Shown: piece by piece, positions 33,512-42,019 of the stretch
Position numbering within the stretch: position 1 is the first letter of the stretch
Layout: each line of letters starts with the position of its first letter
DNA from: Halogeometricum rufum
Lineage (GTDB): Archaea; Halobacteriota; Halobacteria; Halobacteriales; Haloferacaceae
NCBI RefSeq assembly: GCF_900112175.1
Contig: NZ_FOYT01000001.1
Coordinates: 1,364,001 to 1,428,000, forward strand
Length of the DNA: 64,000 nucleotides
Reading direction: 5' to 3'
Translations under genes and position numbers: made by a program
Notes under the pieces: generated by a model
What the model saw: the letters and a program-made list of their open reading frames with translations, nothing else
Told to the model about the DNA's origin: nothing
The model's database searches: none

Positions 33512-34543
33512 ATGGTGTACCACGTCAACGACAAAGGTGTCACCGCACTCGAACCCACCAGCTTCGATGCCCTCGACCTGACCGAGGCTGACATCGAAGA
33601 GTGGATCATCGAGACACCCTCGATACTCGACGAAGACCTACTCGTGGTCGCCTCCTAGTACGCCAAGTTCGACCGAACTGCCGAACGTCCCGACGTGTTG
33701 GCACTCGACCCCGATGGGAAGCTCGTGGTCATCGAACTGAAACGGGATAGCGCCGACAAGACGACCGACCTCCAGGCCATCAAGTACGCGAGCTACTGCT
33801 CGACTATCAGTGCCGAGGAACTCCAGCAGGACTACCGAGCGTTCTGGAACAACCGCCGCGACGAGGATGACCAGCTCACACCCGAAGCGGTCGGCGAGCA
33901 GTTCAGCGAGTTCCTCGGCGAGGACGTCGCCACTACTGAGGACGGCTACGCCGATTTCGTCCTAGACGACCGGCCACGGATCTTGCTCGCCGCAGGAAGC
34001 TTCGCCCCGGAGATTACCACGCCCGTCGTCTGGCTGGAACGCGAGTACGGGATGGACATCACATGCATCGAACTAGACGTCCACCAACGCGACGAGGAGG
34101 TGTTCGTCAGTGCGCGGCAGGTGCTTCCGATTCCAGAGGCCGAGGAATACATGGCCAAACGGCGGCAGAAGGAACGACAACAGAGTCGGTCGTCGAGCCG
34201 GGCAGATCGGGCGATCACTGTCTTGTTAGAGGCGGGACTCGTCGCGGAGGGGGACATAGTCCTCTTCGACGACGAAAGCCTACCAGACGACGCTGAGCGC
34301 GAGTACGGCCCGGACGACGACTTCTGGCGTGGTCGAATCACGGGGAAGACTGGTCGGAGTGACAACGTCGAGTGGTTGGAGAACGGTGCAGAGTACTCAT
34401 TCACCGCCCTTGCCCAAGAGGTGCTTGAACGGGCGACTGGTCGTGAGTTCAACGTCAATGGCTATCCCTACTGGATACACCCTGAGCATGAGATGAGCCT
34501 GTCCGATCTCCGACGGTCGAAGGTTGGTGACATCGATTGGTGA
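33512..34543 (+). pseudogene. PD-(D/E)XK nuclease gene with DUF91-like domain, interrupted by an in-frame TAG
   Basis: From an ATG at 33512 the frame reads MVYHVNDKGVTALEPTSF to VVAS, meets TAG at 33656-33658, and continues in the same frame to 34543 with no further defect. After the stop come RPDVLALD and VIELKRD, the D...ExK catalytic core of restriction-like nucleases (NucS/DUF91-like). A C-terminal about 100 residues (FWRGRITGKTG, WLENGAEYSFTALAQEVLERATG) resemble a RAMA-type modified-DNA reader. One base change (GAG to TAG) would explain the break. A shorter product could begin at the GTG at 33695, lacking about 60 residues but keeping ELK. It lies 26 bases after the methylase gene and is probably its restriction partner. 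Confidence 0.82.
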
Positions 34544-34833
34544 GGTTGTGAATGAAGAGCGTTGAGCCTGGAGATAGAGCCCGCATCGACATCCCCCAAT
34601 TGAGATGACCCAGACTTCCAGTATCGCGGCGAGTTATCGAAGTACTCGGGTGTGATGGGGCGCAACCACTGGTGACGAGCAAGACTCGTTTATCTACCGA
34701 ATTCGGCTAGATTCAGGTGGCCAAGTGGATGTGAGGTGGCGTGACCTACGTCCCTGACCCGAGAAATTCGCGAGCTTCTGCAGAGAGTCTCAAAGCACAA
34801 GGCAGCGGTTTGCTGTGATGTTGGAGTTAGTGT
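34544..34833. other. Intergenic region behind the nuclease pseudogene
   Basis: 290 bases without a convincing frame or strong repeat. The right end is AT-richer and presumably contains the promoter of the next gene. No tRNA or known motif was recognised. Confidence 0.4.
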
Positions 34834-35439
34834 ATGATCCCGCCAGAGCTATCGATTACACTTTCCTCCAACAACGAGCGCAATCTTCATCATGTAGGAA
34901 GAAGAGAATATATCATGGTAGAGGTAGTGAAGGAGGGGTTCTTGAATGAAGATATTCGGGAACGCAAGTCATCTCGGATGTTCCCTGAGGACGAATATGA
35001 ACGAATACTCTCAGCTGTCGAGGATGCGCCAGATAGTGTATTTGAGACAGATCAACGGACTCTGGACAGCCACGTAGCAGATGCAATCCCCGACTATTAC
35101 TTCGAAGAAGATGCGGCGTCAGGCCGGAATTCGAAGTGCAAATTGTGGACTCCAGACTTCGACCATAGTGTAGACCTATATCACCCAGAAGAACGGATTG
35201 CCATTGAGATTGAAAAGAGCCAACAGAAACGCGTGAGCGATGACATACTAAAGTTCGTCAAGGGGGGGAAGACGCAACGGAACAACCGTAAGAAGGTCGA
35301 GTTTGGATGTCTGATTGTCCCTGTGAATTGGGGGAGCAAAAATAACAATCTCTACAACGAAGCCATGCAGTGTATGCGGTTCATCAGGAGCGTGCTACAC
35401 GTTGAGGATATCGCAGTAATCGGATATCGAATTCAATAA
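34834..35439 (+). CDS. Small restriction-like nuclease, PD-(D/E)XK type (predicted)
   Basis: A 201-residue protein; an internal ATG at 34918 (MVEVVKEGFLNEDI) is a plausible alternative start, giving 173 residues. LWTPDFDHSVDLYHPEERIAIEIEKSQQKRV has the pattern D-x(n)-ExE-K expected for a PD-(D/E)XK active site (TPDF... IEIEKS). GCLIVPVNWGSKNN forms the next strand. The protein is basic around the motif and low in GC. It is unlike the DUF91-type neighbour, so it is a second, independent nuclease candidate in the same cluster. Its stop is seven bases from the stop of the convergent helicase gene. Confidence 0.6.
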   Translation: MIPPELSITLSSNNERNLHHVGRREYIMVEVVKEGFLNEDIRERKSSRMFPEDEYERILSAVEDAPDSVFETDQRTLDSHVADAIPDYYFEEDAASGRNSKCKLWTPDFDHSVDLYHPEERIAIEIEKSQQKRVSDDILKFVKGGKTQRNNRKKVEFGCLIVPVNWGSKNNNLYNEAMQCMRFIRSVLHVEDIAVIGYRIQ

Positions 35440-35446
35440 GTGTGAA

Positions 35447-38400
35447 TCACTGGCCGATAACGCCCCAACAGATGAGGCGAGCCTGCACAGCACTCTCGCC
35501 CACCAGCGTCGTCTGGTACTCGGCAGATGCTTCGATGTTGTTCTCAATGAACGCTTCCAGTTCGACAAGGAACTCCTCAACGGGCCAGTCACCAAGTGAT
35601 GTGTAATCAGGGTGTTCGCGGAACGTCTCTCGCAACACGCGGTCTTCGTCCGAGTGTTCGAGTTTCACCTTATCCAGTTGGTCGAACAGTGCGTTCGTCC
35701 AATCACTAACCGTATCGTATCCGTCTACAGGTGCTGGCTGGTTTCCATATTGTGGAAGGATCCGCATCTGCATCATGTCGAGCAGCATTTCCTGTGTGGC
35801 TGACTGCCCTCCACCACTGAATACCTCCTCAACCTGCCCTTCACGTATCTCCTCTAACCGCTCGGAGAGATGCTCCTCGATAGACTCTCTGTTCGCAACC
35901 ACTCTGTCTGTATTCCCCGAGAGCTGCTCCCCCTGGGTATCGGGGGTGATGGATAGGGCACCGACTGGTCGCTCTTTGAGGTCACCGCTAAATGGTTTGT
36001 AGTAGAATGCCCGCCGTACCCGTCCAAGCGGTGCATCCTCAGGTTCACCCGTCTCTTCGTTCTCGAACCACAGATGTACAAGGCCGAACACACCCGGACG
36101 CGGGCCACTATCGTGGCCAACGGCGTTCGTATAGAGGAAGTCACGTTCGTCGGTCGGCTCCTCGAAGTAGTCCTCCGCGAACTCGAAGTCGTCCGAAGAC
36201 AAGCCGTAGTCGTCGTTCAGTTCCTCCTTGAGCAGCACGCGCTCGAACGCTGCGTTCTCGTCGCTCCCTGCGTTCCGTAGTAGTGGATTCTTCGAGGTGT
36301 CGTCCAGCTCGTTGTAGTCCGTCACCTCACGAGATTCCCGAATCGACGACTCGATCTCCTCGATCTCGAGTTCTCCGATGGTCTTCTCAGTCTCAACACC
36401 AGCCTTCTCAAGCACCGCATCCTCGTTCGGGTCGAGGATGTTGTTCTCCTTGCCGACGATGAGCGCGATGTCGTTGATCTTCGCCTGCAAGCGCTGGAGG
36501 AGCTTGATCGCCGCCTCAATGTCACCGTCGGGATAGAAGTTGTGTACGTACTTGTCCGCTGTCGAACCGATGCGGTCGATGCGACCGACACGCTGGACAA
36601 TCCGCATGGGATTCCACGGCAGGTCGTAGTTGACGACGACAGAGATGTCTTGGAGGTTCACACCTTCACTGAGAGTGTCCGTCGCGACGACGTACTGCAA
36701 CTCTGTCTCGTCACTCTCGGCTAGCGTCTGCTGGTATCCCGACGCCTCTGGAGCGAACCGTTTGATGACGTCTTGCTTGTTCTCGTCGCCACCTTTGACG
36801 ACCGCACTGTTCTCCATCGTCATGGGTGACGACTCGTTCTCGACGAGTGTCCGATGGACGTAGTCCGCAGTCGCGCGGTACTGCGTGAAGATGAGCACCT
36901 TCTGGTCGTACCCGTTCAGAACGTCGGCTAACCGGTCGATCTTGGGGTCACGGAACTCGCGGAGAGCAAACACTGCTTGGTAGAAGTCCAAGGTAGCGGT
37001 GTCGGCTTCACTCAGATCATGTCGGGGATAGAGGGTGGGGTTGGGGTCGTCTTCAGGCACGTCTGGGAGAACTGCTGCACCGTGATCGGCGAGCCACTGC
37101 TCCAGTTCGACCTCCATGTCCGCTATCGCCCCCGAGTCTCGAGCCACACGCCCGATGAATCGTGAGAGGAAGTACGCGAGGAGGGTGAGGTCTTCGCGAA
37201 TGTACGTCTTCACCTCTCCGACCGTGGCATCGGCTAGCTCGTCGTCCGCATCACCCCCATCGGCTCGAAGCGCACCACTGTCGAAGCCGAACTCCTCGAG
37301 TGTTTGTTCCAGGTCTTCAACTGCGTCTGCTCCCTCGACGAAGTCATCCAGTGTCGAACCAGCCTCGTCGGTGTCGAATGTGCGTAGGACGTCGATGTCT
37401 TCGTCCTCTGGTAACCCCTCAAGGAACCCAAGGAGCGCCCGTTCACTCTCGTGGAGGGTCTGCACCGACTGGACGAATGCATAGGTAGACGACTCTAGCC
37501 GTTTCAGCAGGTTGAGTTTGTAAAGCGCTTTCAGTGTGCTCCCTGCTTTGGGATTCTTGATTGTGATGTGTGGGAGGTGGAGGGCGTCCATCACGTCAGG
37601 CAGCATCCGATAGATTGGCTGGTATGCAGGGGGGAGCGAGTACTGCTCCTTGTTGAGCTCTGGCGGCTTGAAGCTCATCTCGAACTCGTCCTGATCGGTC
37701 AGGGTGTCCTTGACGTGCTTCCGAGTCCGAAGCACCATCACCTCGTTGAGGATTTTGGAAATCTCCTGTGAGTGGCGCTTGAGTTGCTCGGTGATTTGGC
37801 GTTGGTCTTCCTCGGAGGCTTCCTCTTTACCAGCGGCAATTCGCTTGCGCTCGGCTGCGAGGTCAATGTAGTCGTCGAAGGCGCTGAACTTCAGCGACGC
37901 CTTGTTCATGAGTTCGTTTTCGTCGGTAAACAACCCGATGAGGTTCTTGAGGTCGCTCGCCGAGTTGTTGATCGGCGTCGCAGTCAGCATGATCATCGTG
38001 TTGTTCCGGAGAAGCCGAACGTTCGCGTGTCGTCGAGTTCCCTTGTAATCGTCGTCGTCAACCGGGTTCGGTCGCCACTTTCCGTGGTTCCGGAACCGAT
38101 GTGCCTCGTCGATGAGCACAACCTCGAATCGGTTATCGAGGGCGTTCACCTCCTCATACGTGAGGTTCTGGAACTTGCTGATACTCATCACCTGCAAGTG
38201 TTCACCGTCAACTTCGAGACCAAAGAATGGTTCTCCGTCTTCGTCAGTAGCGTCTTGGAGGAGATCACGCCACTGATCAGTTAGGTTGGCTGGGACGAGG
38301 AGAAGGCAGCGGTCACCTTGCTCACGGTAGTCGTAGAGGAGTTCGCCCCCGATGAACGACTTGCCAAGGCCGACGGAGTCTGAGATGATACAACCGTTAT

Positions 38401-39265
38401 ACTGTGAGAGTTTTGTTTTTGCACTCTCATACCCGAGCGTCTGGAAGTAGTAGAGAGGACTATCTCGAACACTGACGTTGCCGTTCAGCTCGTCATAGGC
38501 TAGGAGCTTGTACATCTCGAAAGGCTCCAGGTATGTACCGTACTCCTCGTCAACGTCGTCATCATCATCCTGCTTCCCTTTCCAATCTTGGTACCGTCCA
38601 CTGTTTTCAATGACCGTAACAATCTCTTCGCTAAACTCCTCAGCCTTCGACCACTGATCGTCGAACCATCGCTCGAACTCCCTTGCGTCACCCTGTTCTT
38701 GACTGGTCAGGTTGAGCTCGACGTTGTGACGGTGACCACTCTGTGAGAAGTTAGATGACCCAACAATGGTCGCAGCCGCGCGACGGTCTTTTTCACCCTC
38801 ACGTGTCTTTGGATCCTCCGGAACAGCCCGGAAACAAGCTCCCTTCGCGTGGAAGTATCCTTGCTCTGGGTTCCGAACCCGAACGTCAACCTGGCCACTT
38901 GCGATATAATCCTTGAGATTGTCCAAGCGTTCCACCTGAGCGTTATTTAGACCCGAGATGTCTTCCTTTAGCTCCTCACGAAACTGTTCACGGAGCGTCT
39001 GGCCCTCTTCTATCTCGTCAGAGGTACGCTGGTCTGTTTGCCGTCCCATGAGGATGCGGAAGGGAGCTCGCTCCATCTGCTCTGGATCACGGAGATTTGC
39101 AAGGTCTTCCTTGACAAGGTCGAATCCAGAGAGGTAGAAGTACCCAGTTGCGACACGAATTTCTTCGCACTGAGGGATGACCTTCTTGTAGACGTCCTCC
39201 AGCGTCGAGTCAGTGTTGTCGACGAGTGGATCGAGAGAAAGCATTGGATGATCTCGCATCAGCAT
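35447..39265 (-). CDS. PLD-domain SNF2/DEAH helicase (DrmD-like defence helicase)
   Basis: A 1,272-residue protein. Residues about 1-240 form a phospholipase D-like nuclease domain: ATGYFYLSGFDL, then the HKD-type pieces YFHAKGACF and IVGSSNFSQSG. The helicase core has Walker A DSVGLGKS (near 296), the DEAH box LIDEAHRFRN (near 385), motif III TATPINNS and motif VI QRVGRIDRIG (near 885). The C-terminal about 250 residues are acidic and helical. The SNF2-like core should translocate on dsDNA. Start is uncertain: a TATA-like attttcttta at 39275-39284 sits close, so the ATG at 39244 (MLSLDPLV) is possible. It is convergent with the methylase-nuclease genes, which suggests a shared defence role. 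Confidence 0.9.
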   Translation of the reverse strand: MLMRDHPMLSLDPLVDNTDSTLEDVYKKVIPQCEEIRVATGYFYLSGFDLVKEDLANLRDPEQMERAPFRILMGRQTDQRTSDEIEEGQTLREQFREELKEDISGLNNAQVERLDNLKDYIASGQVDVRVRNPEQGYFHAKGACFRAVPEDPKTREGEKDRRAAATIVGSSNFSQSGHRHNVELNLTSQEQGDAREFERWFDDQWSKAEEFSEEIVTVIENSGRYQDWKGKQDDDDDVDEEYGTYLEPFEMYKLLAYDELNGNVSVRDSPLYYFQTLGYESAKTKLSQYNGCIISDSVGLGKSFIGGELLYDYREQGDRCLLLVPANLTDQWRDLLQDATDEDGEPFFGLEVDGEHLQVMSISKFQNLTYEEVNALDNRFEVVLIDEAHRFRNHGKWRPNPVDDDDYKGTRRHANVRLLRNNTMIMLTATPINNSASDLKNLIGLFTDENELMNKASLKFSAFDDYIDLAAERKRIAAGKEEASEEDQRQITEQLKRHSQEISKILNEVMVLRTRKHVKDTLTDQDEFEMSFKPPELNKEQYSLPPAYQPIYRMLPDVMDALHLPHITIKNPKAGSTLKALYKLNLLKRLESSTYAFVQSVQTLHESERALLGFLEGLPEDEDIDVLRTFDTDEAGSTLDDFVEGADAVEDLEQTLEEFGFDSGALRADGGDADDELADATVGEVKTYIREDLTLLAYFLSRFIGRVARDSGAIADMEVELEQWLADHGAAVLPDVPEDDPNPTLYPRHDLSEADTATLDFYQAVFALREFRDPKIDRLADVLNGYDQKVLIFTQYRATADYVHRTLVENESSPMTMENSAVVKGGDENKQDVIKRFAPEASGYQQTLAESDETELQYVVATDTLSEGVNLQDISVVVNYDLPWNPMRIVQRVGRIDRIGSTADKYVHNFYPDGDIEAAIKLLQRLQAKINDIALIVGKENNILDPNEDAVLEKAGVETEKTIGELEIEEIESSIRESREVTDYNELDDTSKNPLLRNAGSDENAAFERVLLKEELNDDYGLSSDDFEFAEDYFEEPTDERDFLYTNAVGHDSGPRPGVFGLVHLWFENEETGEPEDAPLGRVRRAFYYKPFSGDLKERPVGALSITPDTQGEQLSGNTDRVVANRESIEEHLSERLEEIREGQVEEVFSGGGQSATQEMLLDMMQMRILPQYGNQPAPVDGYDTVSDWTNALFDQLDKVKLEHSDEDRVLRETFREHPDYTSLGDWPVEEFLVELEAFIENNIEASAEYQTTLVGESAVQARLICWGVIGQ

Positions 39266-39334
39266 ACTGACTAAAGAAAATATCCATTGAATTCGCCATC
39301 CACGACCGCGTATTCATCTAGTTGCGAGGCGGTA

Positions 39335-39943
39335 CTACTCAGCAGTCCCTCCCGCTCTCATTGCTTCACCAATTCTCGTTTCTGTTGGTTCCGCAAGATA
39401 CGGCTCAATTGCTGAGTAGTCAGACCAACCCCCGATACTCATCATCGTCCGCACATCGACTTGGCGCTCTACGAGGTGATAGGTTGCCCACGAGCGGCGG
39501 AGGTCGTGGGACGATACTGATTGCCAGCGCGGTTCACTGAGGTCGTTGAAAACTTCGTGAGCAGCTTCCTTCACCCAACGTCGTACTGATGGAGTGCTTA
39601 CGTCCACCCAAGAGTCAGAGGAGTTCATTCCCTTTTCTCGGCTGTATTTGTGGATATCCTCGGCGACGTGATCGGGCATCCAGGCATCACGGATCTTTCG
39701 GTGACCTCCTTTGGTATTCTTCCCGCGAATCTCGAATAACCATATATCTCCCTCTTCAGAGTATCTAAGATGTCTGTCGCTGGGATAGCTCACCTCAGAT
39801 GCTCGCAGGCCACATCTTCCCATCAGCTGTAATGCAATCTCTCGCTTCCACCCGTCTTCGCCGGCTGCACTCTCAAGAAGATTCAATTCATTCGGAGAGA
39901 GCCAGCATTTCGTTATGTCGTCGGCATCGTCGACGCGAACCAT
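39335..39943 (-). CDS. Short tyrosine recombinase without N-terminal core-binding domain
   Basis: A 202-residue protein equal to the catalytic domain of a tyrosine recombinase. The first Arg is in GRCGLRASEVSYP. Near the C-terminus SSHDLRRSWATYHL supplies H-x-x-R, GGWSDYSAIEPYL the next conserved His/Trp position (Trp here), and the Tyr of EPYL is the nucleophile candidate. The usual SAM-like N-terminal arm is missing. It lies in the middle of the element, away from either att site, so it is more likely a resolvase or invertase-type enzyme or a relic of an earlier insertion than the active integrase. Moderate GC. Confidence 0.85.
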   Translation of the reverse strand: MVRVDDADDITKCWLSPNELNLLESAAGEDGWKREIALQLMGRCGLRASEVSYPSDRHLRYSEEGDIWLFEIRGKNTKGGHRKIRDAWMPDHVAEDIHKYSREKGMNSSDSWVDVSTPSVRRWVKEAAHEVFNDLSEPRWQSVSSHDLRRSWATYHLVERQVDVRTMMSIGGWSDYSAIEPYLAEPTETRIGEAMRAGGTAE

Positions 39944-40159
39944 AATCGAGTATTGCAGACAACTCGACTAGTTCTTTCGGTGGACCCACTTCGATTGGAG
40001 CTGAAACAGGGCTAATTTCCAACCACGTAATCGGGTTTTACAATAAAGCGTTCACACAATGACGAGCGATCTCACCGGCGGATTCTAGTGAATCTCTCCA
40101 TCCACCTTCCTAGCAGTCCACAACTGAATACAGTTAGCGGTTCGAATAGGGGGTACGGA

Positions 40160-40642
40160 TTATCTGAAGGGGGCACAGAGAGAGGAATAGTTCGCGTCGA
40201 GGAGTTCACGATTTCGTCCGCCATCTCCTTTCCCTGCTAATCTCCAATGCTCACTCCCGTTCTTATCTTGGACGGGCATATAGAAGTCACCGCTGTGGAG
40301 TTCCTTGTCAGGGACGACGTAGTATTCCTGAGCCTTCGCGCCGAGGAACGCGTGAACCAACGCGGGCCCACGTATGCGTAACTCGTCATTCTTCCGTACG
40401 GACCCTCCCCAGAAGTTGAACGCCTTGCTGTAGTGCATCCACACGAGTGCGTCGCCGGACTCGGTTCGCGCTGTGCAAACGTTTCGTTTCTGTCCGTCTG
40501 TCACGGTGTTGATGTCGTTGCACTCCCGCAATTGTTTCTTGAATTCCTCACGTCGCTTATGCTGGCCCATTACACGGTTTTGCTGTGTTTCGGTCACGGA
40601 CGCTGGCTCATCGTCGTCTTTACTGAAGTCGTCAAGACCCAT
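40160..40642 (-). CDS. Hypothetical protein of the element
   Basis: A 160-residue protein beginning MGLDDFSKDDDEPASVTETQQ. It contains a basic helix (MGQHKRREEFKKQLREC) and a strand-rich middle (ALVWMHYSKAFNFWGGSVRKNDELRIRG, EYYVVPDKELHSGDFYMPV). The end is EHWRLAGKG and NYSSLCAPFR. I do not recognise the family. The start at 40642 was preferred to a GTG at 40657 because an AT-rich box (aaatttaacc on the minus strand, 40668-40678) lies about 30 bases upstream of it. GC is about 50%, well below host genes. Confidence 0.6.
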   Translation of the reverse strand: MGLDDFSKDDDEPASVTETQQNRVMGQHKRREEFKKQLRECNDINTVTDGQKRNVCTARTESGDALVWMHYSKAFNFWGGSVRKNDELRIRGPALVHAFLGAKAQEYYVVPDKELHSGDFYMPVQDKNGSEHWRLAGKGDGGRNRELLDANYSSLCAPFR

Positions 40643-40968
40643 TGACCCACTAAACACGAGTTACCGTAAACGGTTAAATTTTGCCTCACAGACCCTCTAG
40701 AGCGTATTCTACTAGCGTCTAGCGCCTAGTTCTCCAGTACACTAGAGAGGTGGCAGGCTGGTTGCCTATCAGTATCAAACGATATTTCCTAGTGGCCGCT
40801 CAGGCGAGACTCGTACCATTCAACCTTACAACTAGGTCATGATCGACAGATAATGCTATCCAAATTTGATGATATTAACAAATTTGTACGACAGCTAAGT
40901 GATTGATTCGCGTGTTATACTCAAATCGGCCACGAACAAGTTTTCATCGAGTGGTGGTTTCAACTCGC
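40643..40968. other. AT-rich intergenic region with a CTAG cluster
   Basis: 326 bases with no protein frame. Seven CTAG tetranucleotides occur between 40697 and 40835 (at 40697, 40712, 40719, 40726, 40742, 40789 and 40832), although CTAG is generally avoided in haloarchaeal DNA. Farther right the sequence AAATTTG occurs twice (around 40861 and 40879), 18 bases apart. This may be a regulatory or maintenance locus of the element. Confidence 0.6.
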
Positions 40969-41181
40969 TCAATCCTCGACCGGGGAAGTCTTCCGGTCGT
41001 ATCGGTCTATTAGCAGAGAGAGCTTGTCATCTGCAGACAACTTCGAGATGTCTACGTTGATTGTTCCTTGTAGTGCGTTATCGATTCGTGCGACCGTTCT
41101 TGGGTCAAGACGAGGGTATTCGTCAGGCCGATCCTGAGAACTTTGGTCCGTCTCTCCTCGTTTTCTGGAATCAAACCCCAT
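40969..41181 (-). CDS. Small hypothetical protein with palindromic start region
   Basis: A 70-residue hydrophilic protein: MGFDSRKRGETDQSSQDRPDEYPRL, then DPRTVARIDNALQGTINVDISKLSADDKLSLLIDRYDRK. The second half is helical and resembles small regulator or antitoxin-type proteins, but no family is recognised. The start codon lies inside a perfect 7-bp inverted repeat (AAACCCC-ATACA-GGGGTTT, 41172-41190), so the protein or another regulator could bind its own start region. Confidence 0.5.
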   Translation of the reverse strand: MGFDSRKRGETDQSSQDRPDEYPRLDPRTVARIDNALQGTINVDISKLSADDKLSLLIDRYDRKTSPVED

Positions 41182-41283
41182 ACAGGGGTTTCACAGGCCC
41201 TATACATGTATTCTACCACCTCCGTGATGGTGAATTAACCGCGTAACGCGGGTCAGACACGACAAGATAGATTTGGAAGGCCT

Positions 41284-41317
41284 TGTTGAAACCCTCTACT
41301 TGTGATAGGTTTCAACA
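41284..41317. terminator. 10-bp inverted repeat (hairpin)
   Basis: TGTTGAAACC at 41284-41293 and GGTTTCAACA at 41308-41317 are perfect complements with a 14-base spacer. It lies between the small gene and the host-like glycine-rich gene. It could be a terminator or an operator. A single copy, so not a CRISPR repeat. Confidence 0.45.
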
Positions 41318-41440
41318 GTCCTCCTGAATACACAGCGCGAGTCGGCTGGAGCCGAGCGGGGGACTACGGTGGGCGGAAAAGTCACCGGCAGACCACCGGA
41401 CACCGAACCGGTTTTCTTACTGCCAGGCCGGCCTTGGGCC

Positions 41441-41629
41441 ATGGCATCGGACGACGAAGCGGAGTCGTCGATGGACGAGGAGCGGTTCGCTCTCGGCATC
41501 TCGCTCGGGGTGTCGCTGGGCGTTTCGTACGGCATCATGTCCGACAACTTCGGCCTGGGTATCAGTCTTGGCCTGGCCGTCGGCGTCTCGCTGGGGCTGC
41601 TGTGGGGGCAGGCCGCCGAGAGCGAGTAG
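41441..41629 (+). CDS. Small glycine-zipper membrane protein
   Basis: A 62-residue protein, MASDDEAESSMDEERFALGIS, followed by repeated small-residue segments (LGVSLGVSYGIM, LGISLGLAVGVSLGLLWG). These form two short hydrophobic, glycine-rich helices. The GC content (41,330-41,640) is clearly higher than the flanking element DNA, as in host genes. The ATG at 41441 was preferred to the upstream one at 41369, whose extension is not protein-like. Function unknown; the glycine spacing suggests close helix packing in the membrane. Confidence 0.6.
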   Translation: MASDDEAESSMDEERFALGISLGVSLGVSYGIMSDNFGLGISLGLAVGVSLGLLWGQAAESE

Positions 41630-42019
41630 AGGAGTAACGGGTGACAGCTCGGCGTGCCAAGTGCATTGTTTGTCAACAAACAGGAGCAACCGCGATTTTC
41701 GGAGGGCTTCCATCCAATCAGGCTACTGGACGTACCTGTAACTTCCCGAGGATTTCAACAGAGCCATTTTGGAATTATTATTGGAACCAAGTGCTTTATA
41801 GGCTGGGCTTGACCTGCGGCCCAGATTTCTCGGCCTGGGTCTGACCTGCTCTTGAACTGGTTCAGACCTGCTCTTGAACTGGTTCTGACCTGATCCGTTT
41901 GTTGTAGTGCGTTTCCGGATGTGGGGCAGCCCTTGCTAGCAGCTACGAAACCCAATCCCGGGCACCAGGGATCTCACGATCCTGTACCGAGGCCCCAAAT
42001 ACCTCGGAAGATCAGTTGC
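41630..42019. other. Intergenic region with 22-base tandem repeats
   Basis: 390 bases without a protein frame. A 22-base unit, (T)C(T/A)GACCTGCTCTTGAACTGGT, is repeated at 41840-41861 and 41862-41883 with one difference, and a partial third unit begins at 41884. Related GACCTG words occur just upstream (around 41813). Iteron-like, but only two full units. Confidence 0.6.

Noticed and set aside
33656-33658. TAG read as pyrrolysine
   Set aside because: Pyrrolysine use is known mainly from methylamine-using methanogens and some bacteria; no pyl genes in view and a one-base mutation is simpler.
41284-41317. Hairpin with GTTGAAAC-type end resembling a CRISPR repeat
   Set aside because: Single occurrence, no spacer-repeat periodicity and no cas genes in the window.
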